A stretch of 54,737 nucleotides of DNA. It comes from Paenibacillus periandrae. Its GTDB lineage: Bacteria; Bacillota; Bacilli; Paenibacillales; NBRC-103111. Positions 32,865 through 41,484 of this stretch are shown here, in pieces. Position 1 is the stretch's first letter; each line of letters opens with the position of its first letter. The stretch covers positions 1 to 54,737 of the forward strand of contig NZ_JAJNMU010000042.1 in the NCBI RefSeq assembly GCF_022458865.1. Direction: 5' to 3'. The notes below the pieces were generated by a model. The model was not told the DNA's origin. It did no database searches and saw nothing but the letters and a program-made list of their open reading frames with translations. The translations under genes were made by a program, and so were the position numbers.

Positions 32865-33161
32865 ATGCAAATTTATGATCGAGCTACAGGAAAATGGCTA
32901 TGGGTAGGGGTGGGTAACCCGTTACCAACCACTCAATCTGCACGTTCCGCGCTAGCCGTGACTCCAAGCAATACGGTTGACCTGGCGGAAGGCGCAACCA
33001 AGTATGTGTATGTGGGAGCGGATGGTGATTTAAAGGTCGATATGGCAGATGGAACTACCGTAACCTTTACAGCTTTGCCAGCGGGTGTGTTCCACCCTTT
33101 GGCAGTCAAACGGATACATGCAACGGGTACCACGGCTACAGGTATTGTAGCTGTCCGATAG
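32865..33161 (+). CDS. Small beta-rich structural protein
   Basis: 98 aa, repeats of Val/Thr/Gly with MADGTTVTFTALPAGVFHPL and GTTATGIVAV. Similar short proteins stand between capsid and connectors in PBSX-like phages; probably a capsid or connector accessory. Confidence 0.65.
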   Translation: MQIYDRATGKWLWVGVGNPLPTTQSARSALAVTPSNTVDLAEGATKYVYVGADGDLKVDMADGTTVTFTALPAGVFHPLAVKRIHATGTTATGIVAVR

Positions 33162-33172
33162 GAGGCAATACT

Positions 33173-33538
33173 GTGACCATTGCTGAATACCTGATTAAGC
33201 TCAAGATGCTGCTGGGAATAACACTCGACGATACTTCTAAGGATGAACGACTCACCTTTGTTCTGGAAACCGTGGTCCAAGCTGTGTTGGTCTATTGCAA
33301 TATCACAGCTATCCCGAAAGCGCTGAACAATGTGATTTTAGTCATGTCCGAGGATTATTACCGGGGCAAGTATCCGACAGAATTTGAGCAAGCTCCTGCA
33401 GCAGTAACCAGTGTCAAGCGTGGTGATGTACAAACGAACTTTGGTTCTGCTAAGCCGGTTGTTAAAGTTGGGTCCGGAGCGGATTTTGTGCAGAGTTATG
33501 AAAGTCAGTTGATTGCATTCCGGAAATTGAGGTGGTAA
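33173..33538 (+). CDS. Head-tail connector (gp6/gp15-like adaptor)
   Basis: 121 aa from GTG 33173 (GGAGGCAATACT upstream). Helical N-terminus (MTIAEYLIKLKMLLGITLDD) and the DYYRGKY segment fit the adaptor family that docks under the portal. Confidence 0.8.
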   Translation: MTIAEYLIKLKMLLGITLDDTSKDERLTFVLETVVQAVLVYCNITAIPKALNNVILVMSEDYYRGKYPTEFEQAPAAVTSVKRGDVQTNFGSAKPVVKVGSGADFVQSYESQLIAFRKLRW

Positions 33539-33540
33539 GT

Positions 33541-33912
33541 ATGGCGTTTGGGAATGTTGCTGCTGAACGGGCGGCGATTGAGATGACTTACGAGGGGCTT
33601 TGTACAGTCACAGAGTTTGTAAAGACCAAAGACCCAGACACGAAGGCAAACAAGCAGCAGGCTACTCCTGTGTTGCTCAATCAACCTTGTGCGTTGTCTC
33701 AGGCGTCCTTGCCAGCTGCTGGAGCATCGGACACAGCCAATGAGATTAATTATGATGCCAAGCTGTTCATATCGCCTGATGTGACGATCCAGCCGGGCAG
33801 CTTGATCACCGTTACTCAAGATGGTATGACGTTTAAAGGTAAACATGCTGGAGAGCCATTCCGGTACCCAACACACCAAGAAATCATGCTTAAAAGGGTT
33901 GATCGGGCATGA
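33541..33912 (+). CDS. Head-closure/stopper-like protein
   Basis: 123 aa from ATG 33541 (GAGGTGG upstream). Beta-rich; SPP1 gp16-type position after the adaptor. Assigned mainly from gene order. Ends in an ATGA overlap. Confidence 0.65.
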   Translation: MAFGNVAAERAAIEMTYEGLCTVTEFVKTKDPDTKANKQQATPVLLNQPCALSQASLPAAGASDTANEINYDAKLFISPDVTIQPGSLITVTQDGMTFKGKHAGEPFRYPTHQEIMLKRVDRA

Positions 33913-34403
33913 GTAGCATGGGTAGCTTTGATTTTGAAGATTGGAAGAAGCTCCAAAAGGACCTTCAACGATTGCAGGGCAAGCTCCCACAATTCTACGA
34001 AGAGTGTATTAAAGAGCTTGTCGGACGACTACTCGCCAAAACAAAGGCTCGAACGCCTGTAGGGGTGTATGAGGATAAGTGGGTTGAGTTCACTACGAAG
34101 ACCGGCAAGGAAGTCCGATTCTTTGCAAGGGCACATGGCAAGCAAGGGGGTACACTTCGACGCGGCTGGACAGTCGGTCAGGTTGAACGAACGGCAGGAG
34201 GCTACCAAGTTGAAATCATTAACCCTGTACCATATGCGATGTATGTAGAGTATGGACACAGGGCAAGGAATGCAAAAAACGGCATGGGATGGGTAGAAGG
34301 TAGGTTCATGTTGACCAAATCGATCGAAGAGTTGGAACGCGAAATGCCTGCCTTTCTGGATCGGAAAATGAAACAATTCTTGGAGCAGAATTTGGGGTGG
34401 TAA
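33909..34403 (+). CDS. HK97 gp10-like tail completion protein
   Basis: 164 aa. KAEARTPV-type motif (KTKARTPVGVYEDKW), GTLRRGWTVG and PVPYAMYVEYGHRARN are hallmarks of the HK97-gp10 family. It finishes the head-tail joint. Confidence 0.88.
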   Translation: MSSMGSFDFEDWKKLQKDLQRLQGKLPQFYEECIKELVGRLLAKTKARTPVGVYEDKWVEFTTKTGKEVRFFARAHGKQGGTLRRGWTVGQVERTAGGYQVEIINPVPYAMYVEYGHRARNAKNGMGWVEGRFMLTKSIEELEREMPAFLDRKMKQFLEQNLGW

Positions 34404-34404
34404 G

Positions 34405-34833
34405 ATGACCAACGAGGATATTCGAAACGGGATTCTGGCTAGACTCGAAGAATTGGAGCCGGACTATGATAAATACATTAACCATATTGAGCAGGGTTTC
34501 ACTGAACCTGCTTTTTTTGTTCGATTAATCGACGGTGCCCAGGAGCAGGGTTTAGGCCAGCGGTACACACGATCACTCATGTATAACGTCATGTTCTTTC
34601 CAGACCCCGATAGTTTGGATGAACAAACATCCTGTCAGACCATGGCAGATCGGCTTTATGAAAAGCTGATAACCATCGAATCGAATGGCGTTATCCATCG
34701 AGGGCTCAGGTTGAAACATGAAGTCGTTGACAATGTGCTTCACTTCTTTGTCAGCTACAACATTAGATTGCTTGCTCCTAAAGAACTGGTACCTAAAATG
34801 GAGAAAATCAAACAGGAGGAATACATCAAATGA
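34405..34833 (+). CDS. Tail terminator protein (DUF6838-like)
   Basis: 142 aa; EPAFFVRLIDGAQEQGLGQR and YTRSLMYNVMFFPD follow the myophage tail-terminator family. It caps the tail tube. ATGA overlap with the next gene. Confidence 0.8.
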   Translation: MTNEDIRNGILARLEELEPDYDKYINHIEQGFTEPAFFVRLIDGAQEQGLGQRYTRSLMYNVMFFPDPDSLDEQTSCQTMADRLYEKLITIESNGVIHRGLRLKHEVVDNVLHFFVSYNIRLLAPKELVPKMEKIKQEEYIK

Positions 34834-35024
34834 AAAGAGATGAAGTGAACGAGCTCAAAGAGTCTGCAGCTCCGACATTTAGCAAGCAGCAGCTCATCGA
34901 AGCCAAAAGATACACAGCACAGCAAAAGGACCTGCTTAACGCGCTGCTGGATGATGGGCAGGCGTATACGCAGGCGCAAGTTGATGGGTTGATTGGTGAA
35001 TTTCTAGGAAGGGTGGAGGGTTAA
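34830..35024 (+). CDS. Small protein before the sheath gene
   Basis: 64 aa, helical, with TFSKQQLIEAKRYTAQQKDL. Its place between terminator and sheath is conserved in PBSX-like tails; function unknown. Confidence 0.65.
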   Translation: MKRDEVNELKESAAPTFSKQQLIEAKRYTAQQKDLLNALLDDGQAYTQAQVDGLIGEFLGRVEG

Positions 35025-35025
35025 T

Positions 35026-36342
35026 TTGGCCGGAGGCACATGGACGACAATGAACAAGGTTAGACCAGGGACCTATATTAATATTACAGGCCAAGGGGTG
35101 GCTGCTGGATCAGTGGGAGACCGCGGGACGGTAGCAATGGCGCTTTCACTCAGCTGGGGGCCTTCTAAATCGCTTTTGAAGATCAATGCAGGCGATGATA
35201 TCACAACGCTACTCGGTTACGATCTTACGGCACCTTCTGTACTGCTCGTAAAGGAAGCCCTAAAACGGGCCAAGACGCTGCTTTTATATCGTTTGAATGC
35301 AGGCACCAAGGCAGCGGTCACAACAGGCACCTTGACCGTCACAGCTAAGCATGGCGGGTTAAGAGGAAACAACCTCACCATTGTCATTCAGACCAACGTA
35401 GATGATAATGCCAAATTCGATGTTATTACACTGCTGGCAGGAGCTGAGGTCAACCGGCAAGTTGTGTCGAACATTGCAGGGCTTGTTGCAAATGATTGGG
35501 TGGTGTTCAGCGGTAGCGGTACCTTAGCTACGACAGCAGGCGCACCATTGATTGGTGGAGCGGATGGAACAGTAGTGAATTCCGATCACACCGACTTTCT
35601 AGCAGCAGTTGAACTTTACGACTTTAACACGCTGGCCTATACCGGAACAGCAAGCGACCTGAAAGCCTTGTACACGGCCTTTATTAAGCGCCTGCGGGAT
35701 GACGAAGGTAAAAAGGTCCAACTTGTCCTTGAAAACTACGCCACGGCAGGATATGAGGGCGTGATCAGCGTCAAGAACGGAGTCAAGCTGTCCGATGGGA
35801 CAGTTTTAACAGCAGCTCAAGCAACCGCTTGGGTAGCAGCAGCAACGGCAGCAGCACAAGTGAATCAATCGCTGACCTATGATAATTATGATGATGCGGT
35901 TGATGTCGGTACCCGGTACACAAATGCACAGATCGAGGCGGCTATCCTTGCAGGCGAGTTTGTTTTCACGCCCAATCAGGACAAAGCCAAGGTTGAGATC
36001 GATATCAACACCTTCACCAACTTTACACCGACTAAGGGCAAGAAGTTTTCCAAGAATCGTGTCATCCGGGTTCTGGACGGGATCGCTAACGATTTTAAAC
36101 TGATCTTCGATTCCTTTTACGGTGGCAAAGTCGATAATAATCCAGATGGGCGGGACCTGCTTTGGAATGAGTACATTACGTACCTTAAGACGCTGCAGGG
36201 GCTCAACGCTCTGCAAAACGTCGATTCTGCAACGGATGTTAAAATCATTCAAGGCACGGAATCGGATAGTGTCTATGTCGAGGTAGCTGTACAGCCGGTA
36301 GACAGCATCGAAAAAGTTTATATGAAAGTGACGGTGAGGTAA
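35026..36342 (+). CDS. xkdK: Contractile tail sheath protein (XkdK-like)
   Basis: 438 aa from TTG 35026 (GGGTGGAGGG upstream). Begins MAGGTWTTMNKVRPGTYINI, the usual XkdK opening, and ends with the C-terminal sheath fold (VEVAVQPVDSIEKVYMKVTV). It shows that the phage is a myovirus. Confidence 0.95.
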   Translation: MAGGTWTTMNKVRPGTYINITGQGVAAGSVGDRGTVAMALSLSWGPSKSLLKINAGDDITTLLGYDLTAPSVLLVKEALKRAKTLLLYRLNAGTKAAVTTGTLTVTAKHGGLRGNNLTIVIQTNVDDNAKFDVITLLAGAEVNRQVVSNIAGLVANDWVVFSGSGTLATTAGAPLIGGADGTVVNSDHTDFLAAVELYDFNTLAYTGTASDLKALYTAFIKRLRDDEGKKVQLVLENYATAGYEGVISVKNGVKLSDGTVLTAAQATAWVAAATAAAQVNQSLTYDNYDDAVDVGTRYTNAQIEAAILAGEFVFTPNQDKAKVEIDINTFTNFTPTKGKKFSKNRVIRVLDGIANDFKLIFDSFYGGKVDNNPDGRDLLWNEYITYLKTLQGLNALQNVDSATDVKIIQGTESDSVYVEVAVQPVDSIEKVYMKVTVR

Positions 36343-36343
36343 A

Positions 36344-36817
36344 ATGGCTTTTCTGAATGCGCGGGATACACTGTCCGGTCAAGAAGGCACAGCCTTTGCA
36401 ACAATACCAGATGCGAACGGCGCTAAACAAAATGAGGAAATGTTTTACGTCAAAAAGCTGGAGGCCAAGGTAGAGAAGGATAAAACCGACATCAAAACGC
36501 TCGGCCGTCGCGGTACCCAGCATAAGGCCAATGGCTGGAAGGGCACCGGAACGATGACCATTTATTATGTCACAACCTTATTCCGACAGATGATGCTGGA
36601 TTATATCGGTACAGGTAAGGATAGCTATTTCGACCTTAAGGTTACAAACGAGGACCCGGCATCCGGTGCCGGCAAGCAAACGGTCATCCTCAAAAATGTA
36701 AACCTGGACAGTGTAATTATGGCATCGTTGGATACGGACTCAACGGCTTTGGAAGAAGAGGTTTCCTTCACCTTTGATGGCGTTGAAATCGAATCCAGCT
36801 TTAACGATCTTGTTTAA
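36344..36817 (+). CDS. xkdM: Tail tube protein (XkdM-like)
   Basis: 157 aa: LNARDTLSGQEGTAFATI, TLGRRGTQHKANGWKGTGTM and FTFDGVEIE are typical. It forms the inner tube under the sheath. Confidence 0.93.
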   Translation: MAFLNARDTLSGQEGTAFATIPDANGAKQNEEMFYVKKLEAKVEKDKTDIKTLGRRGTQHKANGWKGTGTMTIYYVTTLFRQMMLDYIGTGKDSYFDLKVTNEDPASGAGKQTVILKNVNLDSVIMASLDTDSTALEEEVSFTFDGVEIESSFNDLV

Positions 36818-36850
36818 TCAAAAAAATAAAAAACACGGAGGCTATTAACG

Positions 36851-37273
36851 ATGAGTGATTTAAGCGCATTTTACGCACAGAACGCAACAGCGACGGTAAC
36901 GATGGAATTTGTGGTATCCGAGCGATTCAAGGGCAAGGACGGAAGTCCGTTAGCCTGGCAATTACGCGGCATGACGGAATCGCAGAACGAAGAGATTCGG
37001 GCAGCAGCTACCAAGCGTGTTCAGGTTAAAAAGGGAGTAACGATACCGGAAACCAATCCGAATGAATACATGGCCAAGCTTGTTGTTGCAAGTGTGGCAT
37101 TTCCTAATCTGAAAGATGCAGCCTTGCAGGATTCCTATGGTGTAAAAGGTGCAGAGGATTTGCTACGTAAGATGCTGCTGCCAGGTGAATATAGCTCGCT
37201 TGTAGAGAAGGTCCAGCAAATTAATGGCTTTGACAAGGAAATGAATGAGCTGGTGGACGAAGTAAAAAACTAA
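36851..37273 (+). CDS. xkdN: Tail assembly chaperone, short form (XkdN-like)
   Basis: 140 aa: LAWQLRGMTESQNEEIRAAA and YMAKLVVASVAFPNLKDAAL match the XkdN family. It coats the tape measure during assembly. The last two codons form the A AAA AAC slip site immediately before the stop. Confidence 0.9.
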   Translation: MSDLSAFYAQNATATVTMEFVVSERFKGKDGSPLAWQLRGMTESQNEEIRAAATKRVQVKKGVTIPETNPNEYMAKLVVASVAFPNLKDAALQDSYGVKGAEDLLRKMLLPGEYSSLVEKVQQINGFDKEMNELVDEVKN

Positions 37274-37434
37274 TCAAGGGGGGCGATGGTGAGGCTAATT
37301 ATGCTTACTACGCCCTTCATGAGCTCAAGATACTGCCGCAAGACCTGTTAAAGATGAATCCTTACGAGAGGGCGGCTATTTACGCCATGATCGATATGCG
37401 GATTGAAGCAGAGAAGAAGAGGAGTAAGAAATAA
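36851..37434 (+). CDS. Tail assembly chaperone, -1 frameshift long form (gpGT-like)
   Basis: Reads 36851-37270 in frame 0, then slips -1 and continues from 37270 to the TAA at 37432, giving 194 aa. The 54-residue extension (LIKGGDGEANYAYYALHELK ... MIDMRIEAEKKRSKK) is protein-like, lacks its own start, and matches the T-extension of other tail chaperones. As with lambda gpG-gpT, a few percent slippage would give the long form needed for tube assembly. Confidence 0.85.
37264..37270 (+). promoter_or_regulatory. Programmed -1 frameshift site A AAA AAC
   Basis: Canonical X XXY YYZ heptamer in the correct phase (GTA AAA AAC TAA), directly before the stop codon. A G-run (AAGGGGGG) follows, but no strong downstream stem is obvious. 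Confidence 0.88.
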
Positions 37435-37435
37435 G

Positions 37436-37457
37436 AGCGTCCTTCGGGACGCTTTTC
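37436..37457 (+). terminator. Intrinsic terminator with UUCG loop
   Basis: AGCGTCC-TTCG-GGACGCT followed by TTTT, between the chaperone and the tape measure. Confidence 0.85.
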
Positions 37458-37485
37458 TATTTATTCGGAGGAAAGGAGGGATGGC

Positions 37486-39954
37486 ATGTCAACAACCGTG
37501 GGCGCCAGCCTTAAACTGTTCGACCAATTCACGGCAACCATTAACCGGGCGGAGACGGGCATACAATCCGTAATTACGGTAGCTGAACGTCTCAAGCATG
37601 AGCTGCAGAGTCAAATCACGCTTAACATTGATATGACTGGAGCCTTAGCGCACATTGAGACTGTTAAGGAACGCATCCGAACAATGGGCGGATCAAGCGC
37701 AATCAACGTTATTATCAATGCAGCAGATGTCATTGATAAGATAACGGATATTCAGAATAAAATCCGAACAGGGCTTGCCGGTACAGTGGTAAATTTATCT
37801 GTTCATTTTGATGCAGTTGCCGCAAGAGCGCAGCTGATGTCTCTTTTGGCAAGTGTGACAGGATCGGCGGTTCATGTTTCAATTCGCTTTCCTGATGCAG
37901 CTGCACTGAGGGCGAGCTTCATGGCGCTTATGGGGAGCTTGGGCACAACAGGAATTCTCATTCATGTCCGATTAGATACAGCCAAGGTCATTACACAGGC
38001 AGCTAACCTGCGGCAAAGAATCATTGATACAATAGGAACCATAGTGGTAGACCTTCAAATTGAGCTTCCTGCTGCTGTGCATACAGTGCTAACCGAACTA
38101 ACCCAGCTTGTAAAAAAACTCATTGAAGCTATAGAGCGACTGCATAATGGTCCCGGAGGTGGGGGAGGTCCTGGAGGTGGTCCTGGTGGCGGAGGCGGCC
38201 CCGGTGGACTCATCGGACAATTGAAGGGCGTTGCAGCAGCGTACCTGGGTGTTGCAGCAGCAAAGAAAGCCATGGAAATATCGGACGAGTATGTTTCAAC
38301 GCAAGCCCGATTAGACCTGATCAAAGACAGCACGCATACCGTTGGGCAAATGCAGACTGAGATATTTCAGGCTGCTCAGCGGGCACGGGGTAGTTACGAG
38401 GTCATGGCGAACAGCGTAGGCAAAATGGGCTTGCTGGCTGGTGAGGCATTCGGGAATAACAAAGAGCTCATTGCCTTTACTGAGTTGATGCAGAAGTCAT
38501 TTAAGATTAGCGGTGCATCAACGATGGAACAACAATCAGGTATGTATCAACTTACACAGGCTATGGCTTCCGGCAAGCTGCAGGGCGATGAATTCCGAAG
38601 CATCATGGAGAACGCTCCAATGCTGGCAGATGCCATTGCAAAATTTACAGGGAAATCCAAGGGTCAACTTAAGGAAATGTCGGCGGATGGAACGATTACA
38701 GCAGACATTATCAAAGGAGCTTTATTTAAAGCAGCTGATGATATTAATACCAAGTTTGCGACCATGCCCCGAACGTTTGGTGATATGGCAGTCGGTCTCA
38801 AAAATAAGGCACTGGAGGCGTTTGGGCCAGTAATCGAGAAAATATCCACATTCATGAATACCAAATCGGGCACAGCCATTTTTGACGGTTTGCTGTCAGG
38901 GATTTCTATGGCATCTGCAGCAGCGTCGAAGTTTGTGGACGTCGCAATTTGGGTAGTTAATGTGATGCAAGATAACTGGCCAGTTGTAAGAGCGATCCTT
39001 ATGTCTTTAGCGCTTGTAATCAGCGTTGTCGTTGTTGCTGCACTCACTGAGATGGCGATAGCTACGCTTGAAGCACTGTGGCCCGTCATATTGGTTATAG
39101 CGGCTATAGCACTCGTTATCTATATCATCCAACGGTTTGGAGTTACTACACAACAAATAATAGGTGCGGTGATCGGGTATTTCTACTGGATGTATGCGTC
39201 CGTGTACAACATATTTGCCCTGATCTGGAACATCATCGCCTCTTCTGCGGAATTCTTCGGCAACGTGTTCACTCAACCGACATTTATGGTTAAAAATACA
39301 TTTTATCATTTTGCTATGGCGTTTTTGGGATTTATGGCAGACATGACGGTGGGCGCTGAGGATTTTTCAAAGTCGATATACATGTACATCTTCGAATACG
39401 TTAATAAAGCAATTGGTGTATTGAACAAAATGGGTGGAGCACTTAATAAGTTCTTTGATACGGATCGTTTCAAAAAAATAGATCTACTCAATCTGGACAA
39501 TGTGAAGGGCTTTAGCAGTAGTATCCGTGTGATTATGGGGATGCTTGAACAACCGGTGCCTGAAGAAGAACTGTTCAATTTTCCGCGCATGGAATTAATG
39601 AACATGTTCGATGCATTCAATAAAGGATTTGCAAGCGCCGATGACTTGATGAAAGGTATAGATGACATTCTCAAAGGCGCACCGGACTTCGATATGAGCT
39701 CGATTAAAAATATAGACAATGTTGGTACCGTGGGCAAGGTCAAAGGAAAGGTCGATATTTCATCTGAGGACCTTAAGGTTATGCGTGAATTGGCCGACAT
39801 ACAAAACATTCAGAATTTTGTCACTCTCACGCCTACAGTCCAGGTACAAACGGGAGATATTAACCAACCAACCGATGTCAGTGAAATCATTCGACAAATA
39901 GGCGATTTCATGGAACGAGAGGTTTCCAACAACGCACAACGGGCGTATAGCTAA
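37486..39954 (+). CDS. Tape measure protein
   Basis: 822 aa. N-terminal repeats of hydrophobic segments (1-210), a Gly/Pro-rich hinge (about 222-245), the conserved tape-measure domain (about 255-450; GKLQGDEFRSIMENAPMLAD), a hydrophobic membrane-like region (about 500-560) and a C-terminal tail with TLTPTVQVQTGDINQPTDVS. It sets tail length. The tail segment recurs in the gene at 40198. Confidence 0.92.
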   Translation: MSTTVGASLKLFDQFTATINRAETGIQSVITVAERLKHELQSQITLNIDMTGALAHIETVKERIRTMGGSSAINVIINAADVIDKITDIQNKIRTGLAGTVVNLSVHFDAVAARAQLMSLLASVTGSAVHVSIRFPDAAALRASFMALMGSLGTTGILIHVRLDTAKVITQAANLRQRIIDTIGTIVVDLQIELPAAVHTVLTELTQLVKKLIEAIERLHNGPGGGGGPGGGPGGGGGPGGLIGQLKGVAAAYLGVAAAKKAMEISDEYVSTQARLDLIKDSTHTVGQMQTEIFQAAQRARGSYEVMANSVGKMGLLAGEAFGNNKELIAFTELMQKSFKISGASTMEQQSGMYQLTQAMASGKLQGDEFRSIMENAPMLADAIAKFTGKSKGQLKEMSADGTITADIIKGALFKAADDINTKFATMPRTFGDMAVGLKNKALEAFGPVIEKISTFMNTKSGTAIFDGLLSGISMASAAASKFVDVAIWVVNVMQDNWPVVRAILMSLALVISVVVVAALTEMAIATLEALWPVILVIAAIALVIYIIQRFGVTTQQIIGAVIGYFYWMYASVYNIFALIWNIIASSAEFFGNVFTQPTFMVKNTFYHFAMAFLGFMADMTVGAEDFSKSIYMYIFEYVNKAIGVLNKMGGALNKFFDTDRFKKIDLLNLDNVKGFSSSIRVIMGMLEQPVPEEELFNFPRMELMNMFDAFNKGFASADDLMKGIDDILKGAPDFDMSSIKNIDNVGTVGKVKGKVDISSEDLKVMRELADIQNIQNFVTLTPTVQVQTGDINQPTDVSEIIRQIGDFMEREVSNNAQRAYS

Positions 39955-39973
39955 GATAAAAGGGGTATTGACA

Positions 39974-40171
39974 TTGGAGAATCGAAATAACAAAGTAGCC
40001 GGCTGGTCATTTGAGAAAGAAATAGTATTTGAGGGTGGAGCTGCAATTGCAATATCAATCTCATATAGCAATGCAACTCCGCGGGATGCTGTAAAAATTA
40101 TTTCGGGATTAGAGATCATTTCTAAGCAAGTCGCTGAGAAAGTAGCATTACTTAAAGAAGTGGTTCAGTAA
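39974..40171 (+). CDS. Small hypothetical protein after the tape measure
   Basis: 65 aa from TTG 39974 (AAGGGG 8 nt upstream); TTG 39968 is too close to the site. Alpha/beta (GWSFEKEIVFEGGAAIAISI). No family recognised. Confidence 0.55.
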   Translation: MENRNNKVAGWSFEKEIVFEGGAAIAISISYSNATPRDAVKIISGLEIISKQVAEKVALLKEVVQ

Positions 40172-40197
40172 TAGCTAAAATGAGAGGGGCAATGACA

Positions 40198-40557
40198 ATG
40201 GACGAACAACGCGTAAGAGAGATCGTGAGAGGGGAAATAAAGAATAATGATAGTTTTGTCACGCTCTCGCCAACAGTAAATGTAACGGTGGGCAGCATAA
40301 ACCAACTTACTGACGTCGACGATGTCATACATCAAATTAGGGAAGTCATGGAGCGGGGTATTGCAGGCCCCACTAAACTTACTTATGGATTTTCAGAAAA
40401 CCTAGAAAAAGAAGAAGATGGGTATCCTGAGGGCATAAACATTGCCTATGATATAATCAGAAATCTCAAAAAACTTAACCTGACAGTAGAAGAAGCCGAG
40501 CATATTCTCGATGAAGCAAAAGCCTCCATAAAAAAATATGCCCGGTTAAGCAACTAA
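40198..40557 (+). CDS. Paralogue of the tape-measure C-terminus
   Basis: 119 aa from ATG 40198 (GAGAGGGG 8 nt upstream). Residues about 17-55 (SFVTLSPTVNVTVGSINQLT DVDDVIHQIREVMERG, shown in parts) align with the last 40 residues of the tape measure; the rest is a helical domain. The DNA is also similar, suggesting local duplication. It may compete with or extend the tape measure at the baseplate hub. Confidence 0.65.
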   Translation: MDEQRVREIVRGEIKNNDSFVTLSPTVNVTVGSINQLTDVDDVIHQIREVMERGIAGPTKLTYGFSENLEKEEDGYPEGINIAYDIIRNLKKLNLTVEEAEHILDEAKASIKKYARLSN

Positions 40558-40608
40558 CTACCTATCGACAGAAGGTGAGCCTTATCCTTGCTGATCATAG
40601 TAAAACTC

Positions 40609-40637
40609 TGGAAATTACTGCAGCCTCCTGATAGAAT
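40609..40637 (+). promoter_or_regulatory. Candidate promoter of the stalk-domain moron
   Basis: TGGAAA (40609-40614), a 17-bp spacer and TAGAAT (40632-40637). The -35 is weak, the -10 good. Start would be near 40644, downstream of the left arm of the hairpin at 40624-40659. Confidence 0.45.
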
Positions 40638-40659
40638 AGAGTCATCATCTATCGGGAGG
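40624..40659 (+). promoter_or_regulatory. Inverted repeat that covers a ribosome site
   Basis: CCTCCTGATAGA (40624-40635) and TCTATCGGGAGG (40648-40659) pair at all 12 positions, one of them a mispair or wobble, around a 12-nt loop. The right arm is the ribosome site of the gene at 40666. In long transcripts it would be hidden; a transcript from the local promoter would lack the left arm. Confidence 0.6.
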
Positions 40660-40665
40660 TAAATT

Positions 40666-41430
40666 ATGAAAAAGTATATCATCGGTGCGCTAATCGGTAG
40701 CGCCTTAACCGTTTCTGCCACTGCTGGAGCTGCAGCCGTAAAACAGTACATCCTTACCGAAATCTCTTATCCGGTTGTCGTGAATGGAAAGGAGTTTAAG
40801 GACCCTGCTGCACCGATCCTGAACTATGAGGGCAGCACGTATGTACCTCTGGCTAAGCTTGGAGATATCACAGGTGTAAATTATAAATGGAATGAAGCAG
40901 CCAAGCAGGTGGAGATTGTAACGAGCTCAAGCGGTGGCGGAACAACAGCAGCTCCTTCAACCAACCATGAAGCGGTCAAGGCGACGCCAGGCGGAAACAT
41001 TCAGTTAACGCCGGATGCTGTTATTGAGAAGCCAAAGGGCTTGGTGGTTGAAAACGGTGAAACGGTCTTTTACGCCTATGACAAGGATGACAAGTTCAAG
41101 GGCAGGTTTACTGACAGTGATAGTGCGGGGTATGTAATTGCCAAAATAAAAAAAACGGAACTGCCTCCAACTCTATCCGAAGGTTGGATAGGTGCAGGAT
41201 TTTTGCTAAAAGTTTACGGAGATGTTGGTTTTGATGGAAAAGATTATGTAATTAGGACTGGGCCAGCTGTTACGAAACAGGAAGTATTTTATAGGTTTCC
41301 ATTGCCTGATGGATTTAGCGAGAAGGCTAATGGTGGGGAAATCATTACGAATGGGGTAAGGCTGAAAAGTCAAGACAATGGATTTTATTTCAACATAGCT
41401 GATTTACAAAAAGTAGGACTTTTAAAATAA
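40666..41430 (+). CDS. Secreted stalk-domain (copper amine oxidase N1-like) protein, moron
   Basis: 254 aa. Signal peptide (MKKYIIGALIGSALTVSATA GAAA, cleavage near 24), then a CuAO-N1/stalk domain (about 35-85: VVVNGKEFKDPAAPILNYEG; YVPLAKLGDITG), a Ser/Thr/Gly linker and a unique C-terminal domain. Stalk domains are abundant on Paenibacillus surface proteins. It interrupts the tail cluster and has its own promoter candidate and terminator, so it is probably expressed from the prophage rather than a tail part. Confidence 0.8.
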   Translation: MKKYIIGALIGSALTVSATAGAAAVKQYILTEISYPVVVNGKEFKDPAAPILNYEGSTYVPLAKLGDITGVNYKWNEAAKQVEIVTSSSGGGTTAAPSTNHEAVKATPGGNIQLTPDAVIEKPKGLVVENGETVFYAYDKDDKFKGRFTDSDSAGYVIAKIKKTELPPTLSEGWIGAGFLLKVYGDVGFDGKDYVIRTGPAVTKQEVFYRFPLPDGFSEKANGGEIITNGVRLKSQDNGFYFNIADLQKVGLLK

Positions 41431-41438
41431 GCGAAATG

Positions 41439-41463
41439 AGCACCCAACAGGTGCTTTTTTTTA
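41439..41463 (+). terminator. Intrinsic terminator after the moron
   Basis: AGCACC/GGTGCT, loop CAACA, then TTTTTTTT. Confidence 0.88.
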
Positions 41464-41484
41464 TTGAGAAGGGACCGGAGCGCC

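Noticed and set aside
38055..38333. Pro-rich minus-strand ORF opposite the tape measure
   Set aside because: It is the antisense of the Gly-rich hinge; no ribosome site; composition is an artefact.
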